In this document: in pieces, positions 14,701 through 22,745 of the stretch
How the letters are laid out: every line of letters begins with the position of its first letter
Numbering within the stretch: position 1 is the first letter of the stretch
Assembly (NCBI GenBank): GCA_034231615.1
Contig: CM067317.1
Coordinates: forward strand, 47,249,376-47,313,375
Reading direction: 5' to 3'
DNA length: 64,000 nucleotides
DNA from: Meghimatium bilineatum
Taxonomy: Eukaryota; Mollusca; Gastropoda; Stylommatophora; Philomycidae
Position numbers and translations under genes: made by a program
Notes under the pieces: model-generated
Told to the model about the DNA's origin: nothing
What the model saw: only the letters and a program-made list of their open reading frames with translations
Database searches by the model: none

Positions 14701-17700
14701 CGTCAGTTATTCCATTTCTTTACACTTATTGTTGATGTTGTTTATTCTTGTCCTGTCTAATTTTTCTTCTGATTTCTTTAGTTTGTTTCTAGTATTCCTC
14801 TCTTTGTTTGTCATCTTGTAGTGATTTCAGTTTTTTCTGTTGTTTATCAATTGTAATGTGATGTAATCTCATCTTTTTGTCACTCTTTGAGGTGTGTGAG
14901 CTTGTGTAGATGACAATATTGAATCTTTAATTTTGTCTGCAAGCTTGTCTGGTCTTATCTCCTTTTGAACGAGACATCAGTGTACTAAACTTGTTCAGCA
15001 CCTCCCTGCTGTATTCTGCTGGTATTATTCTAGTGTCATATATTGTTCTAGTGTCATATATTGTTCTAGTGTCATAGTGCCTGGCTCTTTTTCTTAAACT
15101 CTTAAGTCTGATCTTTATGTCTGCTACAAAGAGCTCATAGTCAAAATCACAGTCTGCTTCAGGATATGTCTGACAGAACAATGACAGGCATCTATATCTA
15201 TGGTGTATAGGGATGAAGTGTATTTGTTGATTTCCTGTCTTGCAATCTGGTGATGTCCAGGTGTATAACATCTGGGGTGTTTTTTGAACAAGGTGTTGGC
15301 AATTATTAAATCCTTTTCTAGGTAGAATGTCAGAAGTCTTTCTCCTCATTCATTCTGCGGCCATAATCCAAATGGGCCTTTAATTCAGCATTCCTCAGTT
15401 CTTCTTTCCCTACTAACTTTTGCATTCAAGTCACCTATTATTAATATATACACATATAATATATACATATATAATATGCAAACATATAACTAAAAAAATA
15501 TAAATATATAATAAAATCCTTTTGTTACCTGCAAACCATTTTGTCTCTCAGCAATGAAATCTCTGTCAAAATTGCCGAAGACTTTCTTTGGAGGCAGCAG
15601 TAGATCAATGTTGGAGATTTTTAACTGCACATCAAGTTTTTCAAAGTCACTGTATCGCTTTTTAACTTGCCATGAATGATCCCTTAGTGGACCTCTTTGA
15701 ACACGGATAATATATTCCTGTATTGAGAACACAAACATAACATTTTACCATTTAATAACAGCGCCCAACAGCACACCTCACCCCCACTCCCCAATCTGTA
15801 CTAGTTGACACCTATGTAACCTTAACCCGAAATAAATTTATATTAAAATTAATTAAGGATAAATATAAACTGGCAAACATTGCCACGGGAAATAATCAAA
15901 TAGGTAGGCACATGTTCCAAACAAGAACCTAATTATGCAATTAACATACACACATTTTTTTAAACTCTTGTGTTCTTGTGACTGCAAATTCTAGAAATTA
16001 TGGTGACCCTGAAAAGGAAATGTATAGCTATAATGGCAGTCAACATTGTGTCATCTTGAATTACAGTGGTGAAAGGGTCTTCTTGTCTGGATTTAACCAA
16101 ATGCATTCACATATATGATTGATGCTTGTGTCTGTACATTCCATTGTCTATGGAACACTTTATTTCACTGATCTTCAATACCTCCCAAGATTTTGTTAAT
16201 GTGAACTGTATTTGAATCTACAAAATTTAATGAATGGTTCACAGTTGCAGAATTATATCCATAAAACTTCGTCCTCAAACGAGGTACCAGCTCGAAGCAC
16301 AATATTATGTTCATACTGCCTACACCTCCATCTATCGTGTTTATTAATTAGTGAGAATATCATTGAATGTGCCATGGACATTGGTGCTGTGTATGCAGTA
16401 TACTATGCCGCTGAAGAAGTTGACAAACACATTGTCTCTTCACGTCTATATATTGCAGAGGATCTTGATCATTCATTCTTGCAACCATTACGATTAGCAA
16501 GATTTTTTTGAAGTCATAATGTCAAATGTCAACACTGACTATCAACATTGTTAAATAATCAAATGTTATGAGTGAGGTACACTCCTTTCAACCACGGACG
16601 TTCATTCAATTTGGTTATATTCCAGTTTTACAACCATCAAAAAACACTAGGATTCTGGTATCAAAGTACAAATTGAAAAATAAGATGTCATATATAATAT
16701 TGTGTATATAAGCTTGTATTATATATAATATATTATATATATAATATATATATTATATTTCAGTGTATAATATATGTTGTGCCCCTGGATACCCTATTAC
16801 ACACTTTGATTGTGTTCCCACAACCATCCATTAGCATCTTCTTCTCTTCTTTCATCTGTTCTCAAACTTCCACTAGATATTTCTTGCATCAGTACAGTTG
16901 CATTAGATTTACAGCAGGATGTAGTAGTCCAGAGAACAGAAATGTATTGTTGCCACCTTTTCCCTCAGGGCCATAGATATGTCTTCAGAAGGAGAAGGGG
17001 AGTATCCCCTTTAAAAATAAATTAATTTTTCATTTTTCATGTGCAATTCCCTCATTTCCTTTTTATGAGAAATGTATTGACCATGACCATTTATTAACTG
17101 AGAGGTGGTGGGGGGTGTTACCCACAGGTAGGCTTAATTCCAAGTATTAAAAGTCGTGATCTGCTTTCCTAAAGGTTGGGGTTTTAGACACCCCATCCCT
17201 CCCCCAACTATGGGCTTGGTCTAAGTTTTATATGTGCCAATGGTCCAACACATCCAACTCTGGCAATATCCAATAAATGCATTAACTTTTATAACTACAG
17301 GGTGACACCCAAAAAAATTGTCATCACTAAAAAACGAATAACTTCCAAAATGTTACTTAGATCGACACAAAACTTTAGCTACATTAGGTCAAACCTGCGT
17401 AGCAGACATCTCCAAAGTTTCAAGTCTGTACAACAAAAACTCTTTGTTTCACTGGTGCTCAAAAATTTGATCCAAATGAGCTCCCCGAAGCTCAATGAGC
17501 TCACGTGAACTCAGAACAATATCTTCTGGGGTAGCACACCCCCTGAGCACTGTCTGTAAAGGCCATTACACTCGAAGTGCACTGCCTGGGTCACCATCTC
17601 CAAACATGGCATCATTGGACCATTCTGGTTCGAGGACGACAACGAGTGGTCTGTGACAATTACCACTGAGCGATATGTCCGGGTGCTTGGCAAGTTCTGG

Positions 17701-20700
17701 ACAGCACTTGGTTGACGGAGAGTAGTCGTCAGGGTCCTCCAGTGGTTCCAGCAGGATGGTGCCACCCCCCACACCTCAAACGAATCATTGGCATTTCCCT
17801 GACCGACTGATCAGCCGCAGGTGTGACCCGGAGTGGTCGCGCATTCACCGGACTTGAACCCCAGATTTGTATCTCTGGGGATACCTTAAGGACAGGGTAT
17901 ATGGCAACAACCCCCAGACTATCCCTGACCTGAAGGCAGCAATCACAGCAGCAATAAGAGTGATCCCAAGGAAGGAATGCGGGAGGGTCATCGAGAACTT
18001 TGTCCGCCGGATCCATTGGAGCAAATTTTGGAGCACCAGTGAAACAAAGAGTTTTTGATGTACAGACTTGAAACTTTGGAGATGTCTGCTACACAGTCTT
18101 GACCTAATGAAGCTAAAGTTTTGTGTCTATCTAAAAAAAAGTTTTGGAAGTTTTTCGTTTTTTGGTGATGACGGTTTTTTTGTGTGTCACCCTGTATATA
18201 AGTGCAAATGGACTTGCCATCTGTGTAAAAATGATCTATCAACTCACATGGTTTGAAAATTGTAATTTAACTTTTAAGCACATCATCCTATTCATATATC
18301 GGTGGTCAAAAGAGCTAACAAGCATGTCCTCATTGGCAGACAGAAGATCACTGTACTTTAGAGCTCCTACCACCTCTGTGCATTACTTGTGATGCTCAAA
18401 ACCATTATTTTTTCTGACCCCCCCCCCCCCCCCCCACTGTTTATGGGTACTTGGACAAATTAATTTGAAAAATAAATTCATAACTTTTTTTCAGGATTGA
18501 CGTATAGACTTGGTTGATGTATCGTTGAATTGACATTTAGGTTGAATCCTAGTTTAAGTCACCGTTGTGCTATAAATAGCACACTGTTGTCACGGAGTTC
18601 TGTGTAACACCAATGAAATTAATAACTGCCATGACATCATATCCCGTCAATCACCGAGTTCAAATCTAGACACAGACGAACTTATTATTATACTGTTTCT
18701 TTTCAAATTTATATAATTTTTTTAATTTTCCTATGATTTGTACTGAGCGATCAGTATTTCTGTGCGCTATACACAGAGCGAGGTGCGCGCATTCATTAGA
18801 AATATTATTTCTAATCCTAACCCTATTCTCGCAGAAAACAAAAATCATGTCAACAGATATAACAACACAACAACCAAAAATCAGAATAGACAATACCGAG
18901 ATAGAATGTGTGGATAAATTTGAATACTTAGGAGCAAACATCAACGGTGCAATAGACTGTATGGCAGAAATAAGGAAGAGATTGGCAATGGCATATTGCA
19001 AAATAACACGGCTGAAAAACATATGGAAAAACAACAAAATAGAAACGAAAGTGCTGATGTTACGAACCTTTATTTTTCCGGTTGCAACATACGGCTGTGA
19101 AACATGGACTCTAAGTAAAACAGCGGCAAAGAAGATCAACGCCTTCGAGCTGAAATGCTACAGAAAGATACTTAGAATATCCCGGACAACGAAAGTTTAG
19201 AAAGAACTAGCACAATGAGATATCTGGGTTTTTTTTGTGACAGAAGCCTGAGTTTCAGGGAACATGTTGACCACATTATCATAAGGGCAGGCAAAGGCTT
19301 AGCAGCAATGAAGGTTATGGCTGCTGCGCAATGTGAGCAAAGATTGTTATTTCTTTTGTACCAGGGTTTGGTAGTGGCTGTGGTGGAATATGCACTGGCA
19401 ATTCTGACTCTTAGCCAAACTCAGATCGAAAGACTGGATAGAGTCCAGAATGCAGCAATGCGTATCATTCTGGGATGCACAAGAGACACATCGACAAGAG
19501 CTATGCGATACCTACTTGACTGCCCAACAGCTGAGCATAGATTACAGTATTGCCGTGTACGGGCGTACCTTCAAATACATGCAGGTAAGGAACACCCGTT
19601 GCATTCCGAAATACACAAAGTTAAAGGCAGCAGACTCAAGAGAGGAAGGTCGTGGATGGGACGTGCTGAAGATGTAATACAAAGCATGTGCCGATTACAG
19701 GATGTGGCAGTTGGTGCGGAATGGATAGGTCTACCCACAGATTTCGAAACTTGTTTGAAAGTAGTAATATCACTTAGCAGGGAATGCAGAGAATGGTGTC
19801 CCACAGCTGTGGAGAAAGAAGTGCAGGCTTTAATCAGTGAGAATACCAAAGAGGGGGATGTGATTATATACACTGATGGATCTGTAATTAGGCATGTTCG
19901 CAGTGCTTTGGCCTTTACAGCTCAGTGCGCAGGTAAAACGATCAAGGAGGAAAGTGGTGCCTTTGCGGTCACTACGAGTAGTATGACCATGGAGACTATG
20001 GCGGTGACCAAGGCATTTGAGTGGCTACGCACACAGAAAGTAACGCAGGTCTGCATCTTGAGTGACTCTATGAGTATGATTAAGAAGGTACAAGTGGGTC
20101 TCGTTCGCGAACAGTGGATTGAGGCCTTGAGAAATGCGAGCTTGAAGGCGGTTACATTTATTTTCGTGCCGGGACATGTGGGCGTTCGAGGCAATGAAAG
20201 AGCGGATCAACTGGCATCGTGTGCGATTGTGACAAAGGGCGATGGGGCAATGGATCGCGCTGACGTTTTGAACTTCTTAAGATATATAACACGCGAGAGT
20301 GAGACGAATGTGGATGATGATTCCTTTTCAATGGCTAGGATTAAAGATCAGGGATTGAGATGCGGTGTTGCTAGAGGTGAACATTTTGGAGGGCGCAGAA
20401 GAATGATGGTCAACCAGCATAGGACCGGTACTGTCAGCAGAAGTGTGATGGCGGATACACTCAAGGAGAGATCGGAGCAACTATGGATGTGTCCAGTTTG
20501 CAGTGATGATGATCCGACGACTAACTAACTAACTAACTAACTTAGAATATCATGGAAGGATAAAATCAGATATTATAAACACACTCAATATTCCAGAGTG
20601 TTGGTTACTAAACACAATAACAAAAAGAAAACTACGCCTGTTTGGTCATATAAAGAGACATGACTGTTTAGAGAGACAAATAATGGAGGGAAGAGTACCT

Positions 20701-21585
20701 GGGAAGAGGAGAAGGAGCAGACCAAGAAGACGATGGACTGACGACATTAAAGATAATATGAATACATCGCTAGAAAATGCAAGCCACATCGCCCAAGACA
20801 GAGAGAGGTTCAGAGAGTTCATTGGGAAGACAACGTTCTGGAAGGAATATGTCACATGACATTAACCCTATTCTAAGTACTTAACCGTACGCTTGCCAAA
20901 TCACACAACAAAGGTCAGAAAATACCTCGAAAGTAGACTAAAGGTCACAGTGGAGAATCAAACTAGGATTCAGCCGACATTTGTAATAGCTAATTATATT
21001 ATTTTTAATGCTGTAGCATTATTTTGAAAATTTTGTCCAAGTAGTTATAGTTTAAGTGTTTTGTACATACATCAGTTCCCTGGAAAAATCATTTTAAAAA
21101 GAGATGTGTGGCAGAAAAGGGCGTCATCCCTGAACCATAATGTGTCTTTCTTCATTTAACTATTGTGATTAAACTTTAATTTAAAGTGATCCTACTTGGA
21201 ATCATGCGTTACATTCATTAGGGCCTATTACTTTTTTATTTTTAAGTAGACCGGTTTATAACAATACAATAATAAGTTATTAACTTATTATTATTATAAC
21301 ACTACGTTTATAAAAGTCTACATAGGTCCTAGACCGGTCTTTAAACATAGAAAGTGCCATACATCACAACAGTGTTAGTGAAAACATTACATTATAAATT
21401 ACATGCATCAATTATATATTCAGTTTCAGTTTCGACTACTGATCAACTGCACCACAATCCGTATCGATTTGACTTACAATATGATCATCCTTTTTCTGTG
21501 CAGTTTCTATAGCACAAGTTAGAGGGATTGTATCATCCAAAGTAACTTTCGTAGACTTTCTTTGTTCAAAAACATTTGCAGCCAT
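2487..21585 (-). CDS. PXK: PXK, PX-domain containing kinase-like protein (7 exons, 3' part outside window)
   Basis: Exons, in coding order: 21478-21585, 15529-15717, 11519-11615, 7844-7921, 5664-5737, 3601-3675, 2487-2730 (865 nt, 288 codons plus one base). They splice in phase with GT-AG introns and give a protein collinear with vertebrate PXK. It has a short N-terminal segment, a PX domain (about residues 36-135) and a linker, and then the N-terminal lobe of a kinase-like domain. In vertebrates PXK binds phosphoinositides through PX, associates with endosomes and affects receptor trafficking; its kinase domain is thought to be weakly active or inactive. Seen here: RYSDF and LLPPKK of the PX fold, FIAERQNGLQ, GWRIRKQYILVK and GRQILEALKFMQEKGFPYG. 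The catalytic loop and C terminus lie beyond position 1. The introns are full of transposons. Confidence 0.9.
2820..3015 (-). repeat. Degenerate SINE-1 copy
   Basis: On the reverse strand the order of blocks follows SINE-1. There is a GGGCCTAAAAGAGGAGCAAA-like head, a middle like that of 5993-6237, then AATGGAATGTATTGTCGTGA with CTCAATC near the 3' side. It sits in PXK intron 5/6 territory, just upstream of exon 7. Diverged, no clear target duplication. Confidence 0.4.
3601..3675 (-). CDS. PXK: PXK exon 6
   Basis: 25 codons, phase 0 at both ends, with acceptor GGTTTCAG|GTAGAG and donor ATAAAG|GTATGT. It encodes VEFGPDMYLPLKEL and INILPAIK, corresponding to the GPDKYL region of known PXK proteins, where a conventional kinase would have its N-lobe helix. 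Confidence 0.88.
4010..4525 (-). repeat. SINE-2, long SINE with tRNA-like head
   Basis: Read on the minus strand, it starts near 4520 with a tRNA-like block: A-box-like TAGTGTAGTGCAGTG and B-box-like AGGTTTCAAGTTCAC. It continues with CTGGGAAGGTCAAAG, GGTCAACCATTGACC and the module CCTGGGTATGAAAGAAAGCT (4154-4173). The same order is found on the plus strand at 59393-59960, so two dispersed copies define the family. It is about 500 bp, long for a SINE. Confidence 0.55.
4779..4937 (+). repeat. SINE-1, short form, with (GAA)n tail
   Basis: The sequence runs from AGATGGATGTGTCGGGTCAT through CATCCTGCTGAAAATCTAG and CTACAAGAGAGATCCAGCG to GAAGAAGAAGAA. The same blocks in the same order occur reversed at 58960-59115 and in part at 7643-7738 and 41395-41565. 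I see no tRNA-like promoter in this short form. It lies in PXK intron 5. Confidence 0.6.
5664..5737 (-). CDS. PXK: PXK exon 5 (start of kinase-like domain)
   Basis: 74 nt, acceptor TTCCAACAG|GATGG and donor TCAAGG|GTTAGT. It reads GWRIRKQYILVK followed by PLAQPKVQQLLSR. The GWRIRKxY motif is characteristic of PXK at the junction of linker and kinase-like domain. It is too short to be picked out as an ORF; the phase match with exons 4 and 6 supports it. Confidence 0.88.
5993..6237 (-). repeat. SINE-1, long form
   Basis: On the minus strand it begins GGACTGGAACGCCCGTGTGT and passes CATGTTGTAAAAGGCG... in the 5' half and GTCGGATGTGTCAGGCC in the middle. It ends GAGAATGAACGAAGAAGAAG. The second half is the SINE-1 3' module; the first half is extra relative to the short form. 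Diverged copies are at 57170-57365, 60025-60262 and 53215-53480. Confidence 0.6.
6400..6418 (+). repeat. Poly-G tract (19 G)
   Basis: An uninterrupted run of G beside an ATGTATATATTATATT stretch. Similar G or C runs occur near 11350, 18418-18437 (20 C) and 61983. Such runs are prone to sequencing-length error and may fold as G-quadruplexes. Confidence 0.8.
6690..7096 (+). mobile_element. LINE 3' end with (TGAT)n tail
   Basis: Broken frames read KLAWFGHVCRHDS, then ILQGTVEGGRSRGG and DNIKEWTGQDF. This is the typical C-terminal region of an RTE-like LINE found widely in invertebrates. It ends in TTGATTGATTGATT (about 7081-7094). Stops interrupt every frame. It lies within PXK intron 4. Confidence 0.6.
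7388..7738 (+). mobile_element. Mosaic retroposon: Rep-1 5' module joined to SINE-1 3' module
   Basis: 7391 to about 7640 matches the first ~260 bp of Rep-1 (GGTGCAAA..., GCATTGCTCT, AGCGGACCCA, CATTTGGGGATC, CACTGTCGA...ACAGTGAAG). From about 7660 it becomes the SINE-1 3' module (CTGCTGAAAATCTAGTAGGA, CTGCTACAAGAAAGATCC, GAACGAACAC). Roughly 900 bp of the internal Rep-1 sequence is missing. A possible short target duplication (AACACA) is weak. It lies in PXK intron 4, near exon 4. Confidence 0.6.
7844..7921 (-). CDS. PXK: PXK exon 4 (linker)
   Basis: 78 nt, acceptor TTCCCAG|AAATAG and donor AATTAG|GTATGA. It encodes EIALQHVSMLFRSEPKWDV and IEPLPEL, matching the PXK linker after the PX domain. 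Phase 1 at both ends fits exons 3 and 5. Confidence 0.9.
8000..9587. other. Intron sequence with no assigned feature
   Basis: PXK intron 3. I found no exon-like frame, RNA gene or recognisable repeat here; there is a short TATATATA run near 8665. It may hold old transposon debris that I cannot align. Confidence 0.4.
9592..10508. mobile_element. TTAA-flanked miniature element, copy 1 (piggyBac-like MITE)
   Basis: It starts TTAA|CCTTTAGGACCCC at 9588 and matches 33013-33919 along its length. Shared blocks include CAAAATAATTTTTGCACAT, AAATAAAGGAGTGAATA, TCTAGAAATTTGTTGACAAA and CGCATTCCTAGCTTC/CGTATTCCTAGCTTC. The right end, near TTAA at 10509, is diverged, so that border is less sure. It has no ORF. 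It lies in PXK intron 3. Confidence 0.65.
10735..10925 (-). mobile_element. LINE C-terminal fragment
   Basis: The minus frame reads ASRRWRWFCHILRKESDDL and VVLTWTSKDKCKIGG. This corresponds to the RRW.WIGHVLR ... LTWTP.GKRKRGRPK region at the end of RTE-like LINE reverse transcriptases. It is a short, isolated remnant in PXK intron 2/3 DNA. Confidence 0.6.
11519..11615 (-). CDS. PXK: PXK exon 3 (end of PX domain)
   Basis: 97 nt, acceptor CTCTCAG|AATTAT and donor TTTGTAG|GTAAGT. It encodes NYLNAIVSIP and VKKFLDSNNYSSN, the last PX helices; the known PXK equivalent also contains a KKFLD segment. It ends with one base of a Glu codon completed by exon 4. A 14-bp tandem repeat (11642-11722) sits about 26 bases upstream of its acceptor. 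Confidence 0.9.
11642..11722 (-). repeat. 14-bp tandem repeat next to PXK exon 3
   Basis: About 5.7 nearly perfect units of AATAATACAAATGA. On the coding (minus) strand of PXK this is a T-rich tract that ends 26 bases before the exon 3 acceptor at 11616. Confidence 0.85.
12104..12720 (-). mobile_element. RNase H-type LINE fragment (LINE-B family), decayed
   Basis: Minus frames read IIYTNGSVIHH (around 12430), then CSYSCILSDSMNMLHKVEVG and FIFTPGHVGIGGNR. They match the LINE-B RNase H at 19860-20200 (YTDGSVIRH, CILSDSMSM, FVPGHVGVRGNER). The TDG aspartate has become Asn and several frameshifts are present, so it is inactive. The 27-bp array at 12451-12639 interrupts it upstream of the RNase H start. 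Confidence 0.65.
12451..12639. repeat. 27-bp minisatellite, seven perfect units
   Basis: Seven head-to-tail, identical copies of a 27-bp unit (TTATTTCGTATTCCACAATC plus AAATTTC). Because 27 is a multiple of three, the array stays open on the minus strand and encodes IRNLIVEYE repeated. It lies inside a dead LINE copy. Confidence 0.95.
12739..12942 (-). mobile_element. LINE C-terminal fragment
   Basis: A minus-strand open frame with RERRWWIEGVTNVLKHKNI and AHQATKC, resembling the RPRRRWIDGV..AL...GMT..QA end of RTE-like LINEs. A related plus-strand copy lies at about 2040-2385. Confidence 0.5.
13060..13365 (-). mobile_element. LINE reverse transcriptase C-terminal fragment
   Basis: The minus strand reads with frameshifts IVIGKEQLENVNNFEYI and VTINTT, then a WLHMVV block. 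This is the ..F.YLG..I... thumb region after the RT active site. It is a decayed fragment inside PXK intron 2. Confidence 0.5.
13440..13966 (+). mobile_element. LINE-D 3' fragment
   Basis: It begins with FKYLESIFTEDGKLDRETRC, has one stop near 13589, and continues to 13965 as FIPSLCYQCQT, YIERQQTRWCDHVIRM and RRPQTIWTETIKETLNRHGL. This is the complete thumb-to-C-terminus of an RTE-like LINE, with a stop codon after NAA. A second member, in minus orientation, lies at 46510-46900. Confidence 0.7.
14165..14312 (+). mobile_element. LINE 3' end (same family as 770-905)
   Basis: Near-identical over about 140 bp to 770-905: CTTCTCTCTCC, then AGATAAATGGAACACATTAT, ACACAATGGCATTGGGTCAA and CTGGATCAGCAACCAAC. 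It has a severely 5'-truncated structure and interrupts LINE-E, which reads in the opposite direction. Confidence 0.65.
15028..15077. repeat. 18-bp tandem repeat in LINE-E
   Basis: Nearly three units of TTCTAGTGTCATATATTG. On the minus strand it encodes YDTRTI repeated and keeps the LINE frame open. Confidence 0.9.
15529..15717 (-). CDS. PXK: PXK exon 2 (PX domain core)
   Basis: 63 codons, phase 0 at both ends, with acceptor ACAG|GAATAT and donor CAG|GTAACA. It reads EYIIRVQRG, then KKRYSDFEKL, LLLPPKKVFG and FIAERQNGLQ. In PX domains the RYSDF arginine region and the proline-rich LPPKK turn form the phosphoinositide pocket; both are intact, so lipid binding is plausible. Confidence 0.92.
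16688..16770. repeat. AT-rich palindromic tract
   Basis: A dense mix of TATATAATATATTATATATA-type inverted repeats, able to form cruciform or hairpin structures. No coding content. Confidence 0.8.
16838..16990 (-). repeat. SINE-1 copy
   Basis: Reversed SINE-1 blocks are visible: GTTCTCAAACTTCCACTAGA, CAGGATGTAGTAGTCCAGAG and AACAGAAATGTATTG. A further fragment (TGTGCCAATGGTCCAACACA) lies at about 17235-17255. It is in PXK intron 1. Confidence 0.5.
17298..18194 (-). mobile_element. Tc1/mariner-superfamily element with ~180-bp terminal inverted repeats
   Basis: It is bordered by TA on both sides (17296-17297 and 18195-18196). Its ends begin CAGGGTGACACCC and, on the other strand, CAGGGTGACACAC. 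The inverted match continues for about 180 bp (17298 to about 17480 against 18194 down to about 18012), including CAGACATCTCCAAAGTTTCA. The interior encodes a broken transposase. One + frame at about 17850-18025 reads YLWGYLKDRVYGNNPQTI, the region just after the SPDL/N-P-D stretch of mariner-like DDE transposases. That frame is on the plus strand even though the element also has minus ORFs, so the transposase direction is plus. The first two catalytic Asp residues are not recognisable. Total length 897 bp; non-autonomous. Confidence 0.8.
19182..20539 (+). mobile_element. LINE-B, 5'-truncated, nested in LINE-A
   Basis: It is flanked by ACTTAGAATATC (19170-19181 and 20540-20551), a 12-bp target duplication, and ends in a (CTAA)n tail (20519-20540). 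It belongs to the RNase H-bearing I/Jockey group. It starts after the RT catalytic box, so it was dead on arrival, but its remaining frame is open over its whole length. That points to a recent insertion. Confidence 0.85.
19215..20528 (+). CDS. LINE-B polyprotein C-terminal part: RT thumb and RNase H
   Basis: 437 residues, the longest open frame here. Residues 1-60 are the RT thumb (MRYLGFFCDRSLSFREHVD). Residues ~215-345 form an RNase H domain. Its motifs are YTDGSVIRH (first Asp), METMAVTKAFEWL (Glu), CILSDSMSM (Asp) and PGHVGVRGNERADQLA (His and final Asp). The four-acid set D-E-D-D is therefore present. The C-terminal Cys pair (MCPVCSDDD) may be the start of the usual zinc knuckle. The ATG at 19215 is just the first in the truncated frame, not a native start. 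There is no promoter and it is probably not expressed as a functional protein. Confidence 0.8.
   Translation: MRYLGFFCDRSLSFREHVDHIIIRAGKGLAAMKVMAAAQCEQRLLFLLYQGLVVAVVEYALAILTLSQTQIERLDRVQNAAMRIILGCTRDTSTRAMRYLLDCPTAEHRLQYCRVRAYLQIHAGKEHPLHSEIHKVKGSRLKRGRSWMGRAEDVIQSMCRLQDVAVGAEWIGLPTDFETCLKVVISLSRECREWCPTAVEKEVQALISENTKEGDVIIYTDGSVIRHVRSALAFTAQCAGKTIKEESGAFAVTTSSMTMETMAVTKAFEWLRTQKVTQVCILSDSMSMIKKVQVGLVREQWIEALRNASLKAVTFIFVPGHVGVRGNERADQLASCAIVTKGDGAMDRADVLNFLRYITRESETNVDDDSFSMARIKDQGLRCGVARGEHFGGRRRMMVNQHRTGTVSRSVMADTLKERSEQLWMCPVCSDDDPTTN
21478..21585 (-). CDS. PXK: PXK exon 1 (start codon)
   Basis: 36 codons beginning with ATG at 21585-21583. The segment TLDDTIPLTCAIETAQ matches the conserved PXK N terminus that precedes the PX domain. 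An upstream in-frame ATG (near 21639) exists, but the residues before 21585 do not look like PXK, so I chose the later start. The donor reads ATT|GTAAGT and leaves phase 0, joining directly to the GAA TAT of exon 2. Intron 1 is 5.76 kb and holds the Tc1/mariner element and the X/LINE-A/LINE-B nest. Confidence 0.85.
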
Positions 21586-22320
21586 TGTATTATTGCTTTT
21601 GTTTGGCAAGATATATTTAAAAGTAAACAATAGGCTCACGTGCTCCTCTTACTGTGGGGCATTCTTAATAATGTCTAGGACTATACTATACAACAGAAGT
21701 AAGGGGCGTGTAGTGTCACACTGCCGCCATCAGAGAGGTGTCAATATTTATGTCGCTAATAAGATATTGTTAAAAAAGGTTTTATTAAGTCATCTTTTGT
21801 AGAGTTTACAATAATCTTGATATGGGGGTCCCTTGATATTCTTTCTAAGTAAAGCAATAAAACTAGCGTTTTACAATATAATAATAATCTTAATGTCGTA
21901 AAACTTGGTTATGTTTTCGGTTCGCATAAATGGTTTCTTCCATTAGAAAGTTCGTTAGCATGGCTTGAGTCAAAATCCAAAATTATATTGCATTGTATTA
22001 TTAATATATTCCTTTTTGATACATTTAGTATTTTAAGTAAAGGTAAGATAAAACGTATTGATGATATAATGTATTTTTTTACAATCATATTTTCATTTTG
22101 CCACCTATTGACAGTCTAAGTCTTGAGGCTTGACTTTGAAAAGTCTCAAGAGTCAAGTTGTGCATTGTTAATGTTTTTACCAAAGTTCCAACATAATACA
22201 TAGGCAATCGGTACCGGTAGGCATGTAAAGTAAAATGATAAAATGTGTTACAGTTTGATTAAGCTAATTCAGTCATTCCAATGTATTCTGATCAACGAAA
22301 AATACAAACTCATAATTTTT
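21586..22320. promoter_or_regulatory. Presumed PXK 5' flank
   Basis: This is the DNA immediately upstream of the PXK start codon. I see no clear TATA box or CpG-rich block at a fixed distance, so the transcription start cannot be placed. A splice-donor-like CAGAAGTAAGG lies on the plus strand near 21690-21701. The rest is AT-rich and featureless. Confidence 0.3.
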
Positions 22321-22439
22321 CTTAACTTTTGGCATACAAGTGGCAGGGAAACATGAGATGAGCAGGTATGATGAGCAGAGATGAGAGGAGAGGAGGTACT
22401 TGGACAAGATTTTCAAAATTTAAACAATAGACATAGTGA

Positions 22440-22745
22440 AGTGCTACATAATAATAAACACCACAGCTAGATAGCCCATAAAATTTGCATTTCAATGATA
22501 CCTCAACCAAGTCTGTAGGTCAATTTTGTGAAAAGTCAAAAAAGTTATGCATTTTTTGGGGGTCGAAATTTAACGAAAAGATAGTTACGTGATAATATAA
22601 TAGGCATTAGCACAAAATTTTCAAAATGGGTTTACAGCATTATAAATACCACAGTTAGATAGCCCTTAAAAATTGCAATTCAATGATACCTCAATCAAGT
22701 ATGTACGTCAATTCTGAAAAAAGTTATGAATTTATTTGAATTAAT
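22440..22745. repeat. ~189-bp tandem repeat, about two units
   Basis: The block CTAGATAGCCC...AATTGC...CAATGATACCTCAA...GTCAATT occurs near 22468 and again near 22657, about 189 bp apart. A third, dispersed copy is at about 32693-32765. It adjoins the LINE-G target site. Confidence 0.6.

Larger units (their letters stand above)
14000..15400 (-). mobile_element. LINE-E endonuclease-to-RT remnant
   Basis: The minus frame 15349-14927 reads YTWTSPDCKTGNQQIHFIPI and YPEADCDFDYELFVADIKI. This is the end of the apurinic-like endonuclease domain (usual TWTSPDG...NQIDYI and ADCDSDHELL). Key residues are altered (IHF for IDY, DYE for DHE), so it is dead. Further along, about 14055-14130 encodes a degenerate NYRT(I)ALINHARKIIL RT block. 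A plus-strand LINE end (14165-14312) is inserted in it. Confidence 0.65.
18830..20862 (+). mobile_element. LINE-A, 5'-truncated, interrupted by LINE-B
   Basis: It is flanked by a 12-bp target duplication, TAACCCTATTCT (18818-18829 and 20863-20874). The left part encodes the RT thumb: IECVDKFEYLGANINGAID, FPVATYGCETWTL and ELKCYRKILRIS. The right part (from 20552, after a frameshift) encodes LRLFGHIKRHDCLERQIMEG and RPRRRWTDDIKDN, then ends near TGA at 20857-20859. This is the C-terminal half of an RTE-like LINE. The catalytic YADD box and endonuclease are absent. Other copies: 40258-40985 (minus) and 52795-53135 (plus). Confidence 0.8.
18540..20975. mobile_element. DNA element X, copy 3 (split by LINE-A)
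   Basis: The ends are GGTTGAATCCTAGTTT at 18540 and, reversed, GGCTGAATCCTAGTTT at 20975. The flanks are GACATTTA (18532-18539) and GACATTTG (20976-20983), an 8-bp target duplication with one mismatch. Inside the left end, GTGCTATAAATAGCACAC and CACGGAGTTC match the termini of X copies 1 and 2. Inside the right end, a reversed TCGAGGTATT block matches their other terminus. Removing LINE-A leaves a few hundred bp of X, with no ORF. Confidence 0.75.

Noticed and set aside
18666..19139. 157-residue minus-strand ORF resembling a membrane protein
   Set aside because: Antisense of the LINE-A thumb region and X terminus; hydrophobicity is a by-product of the antisense frame.
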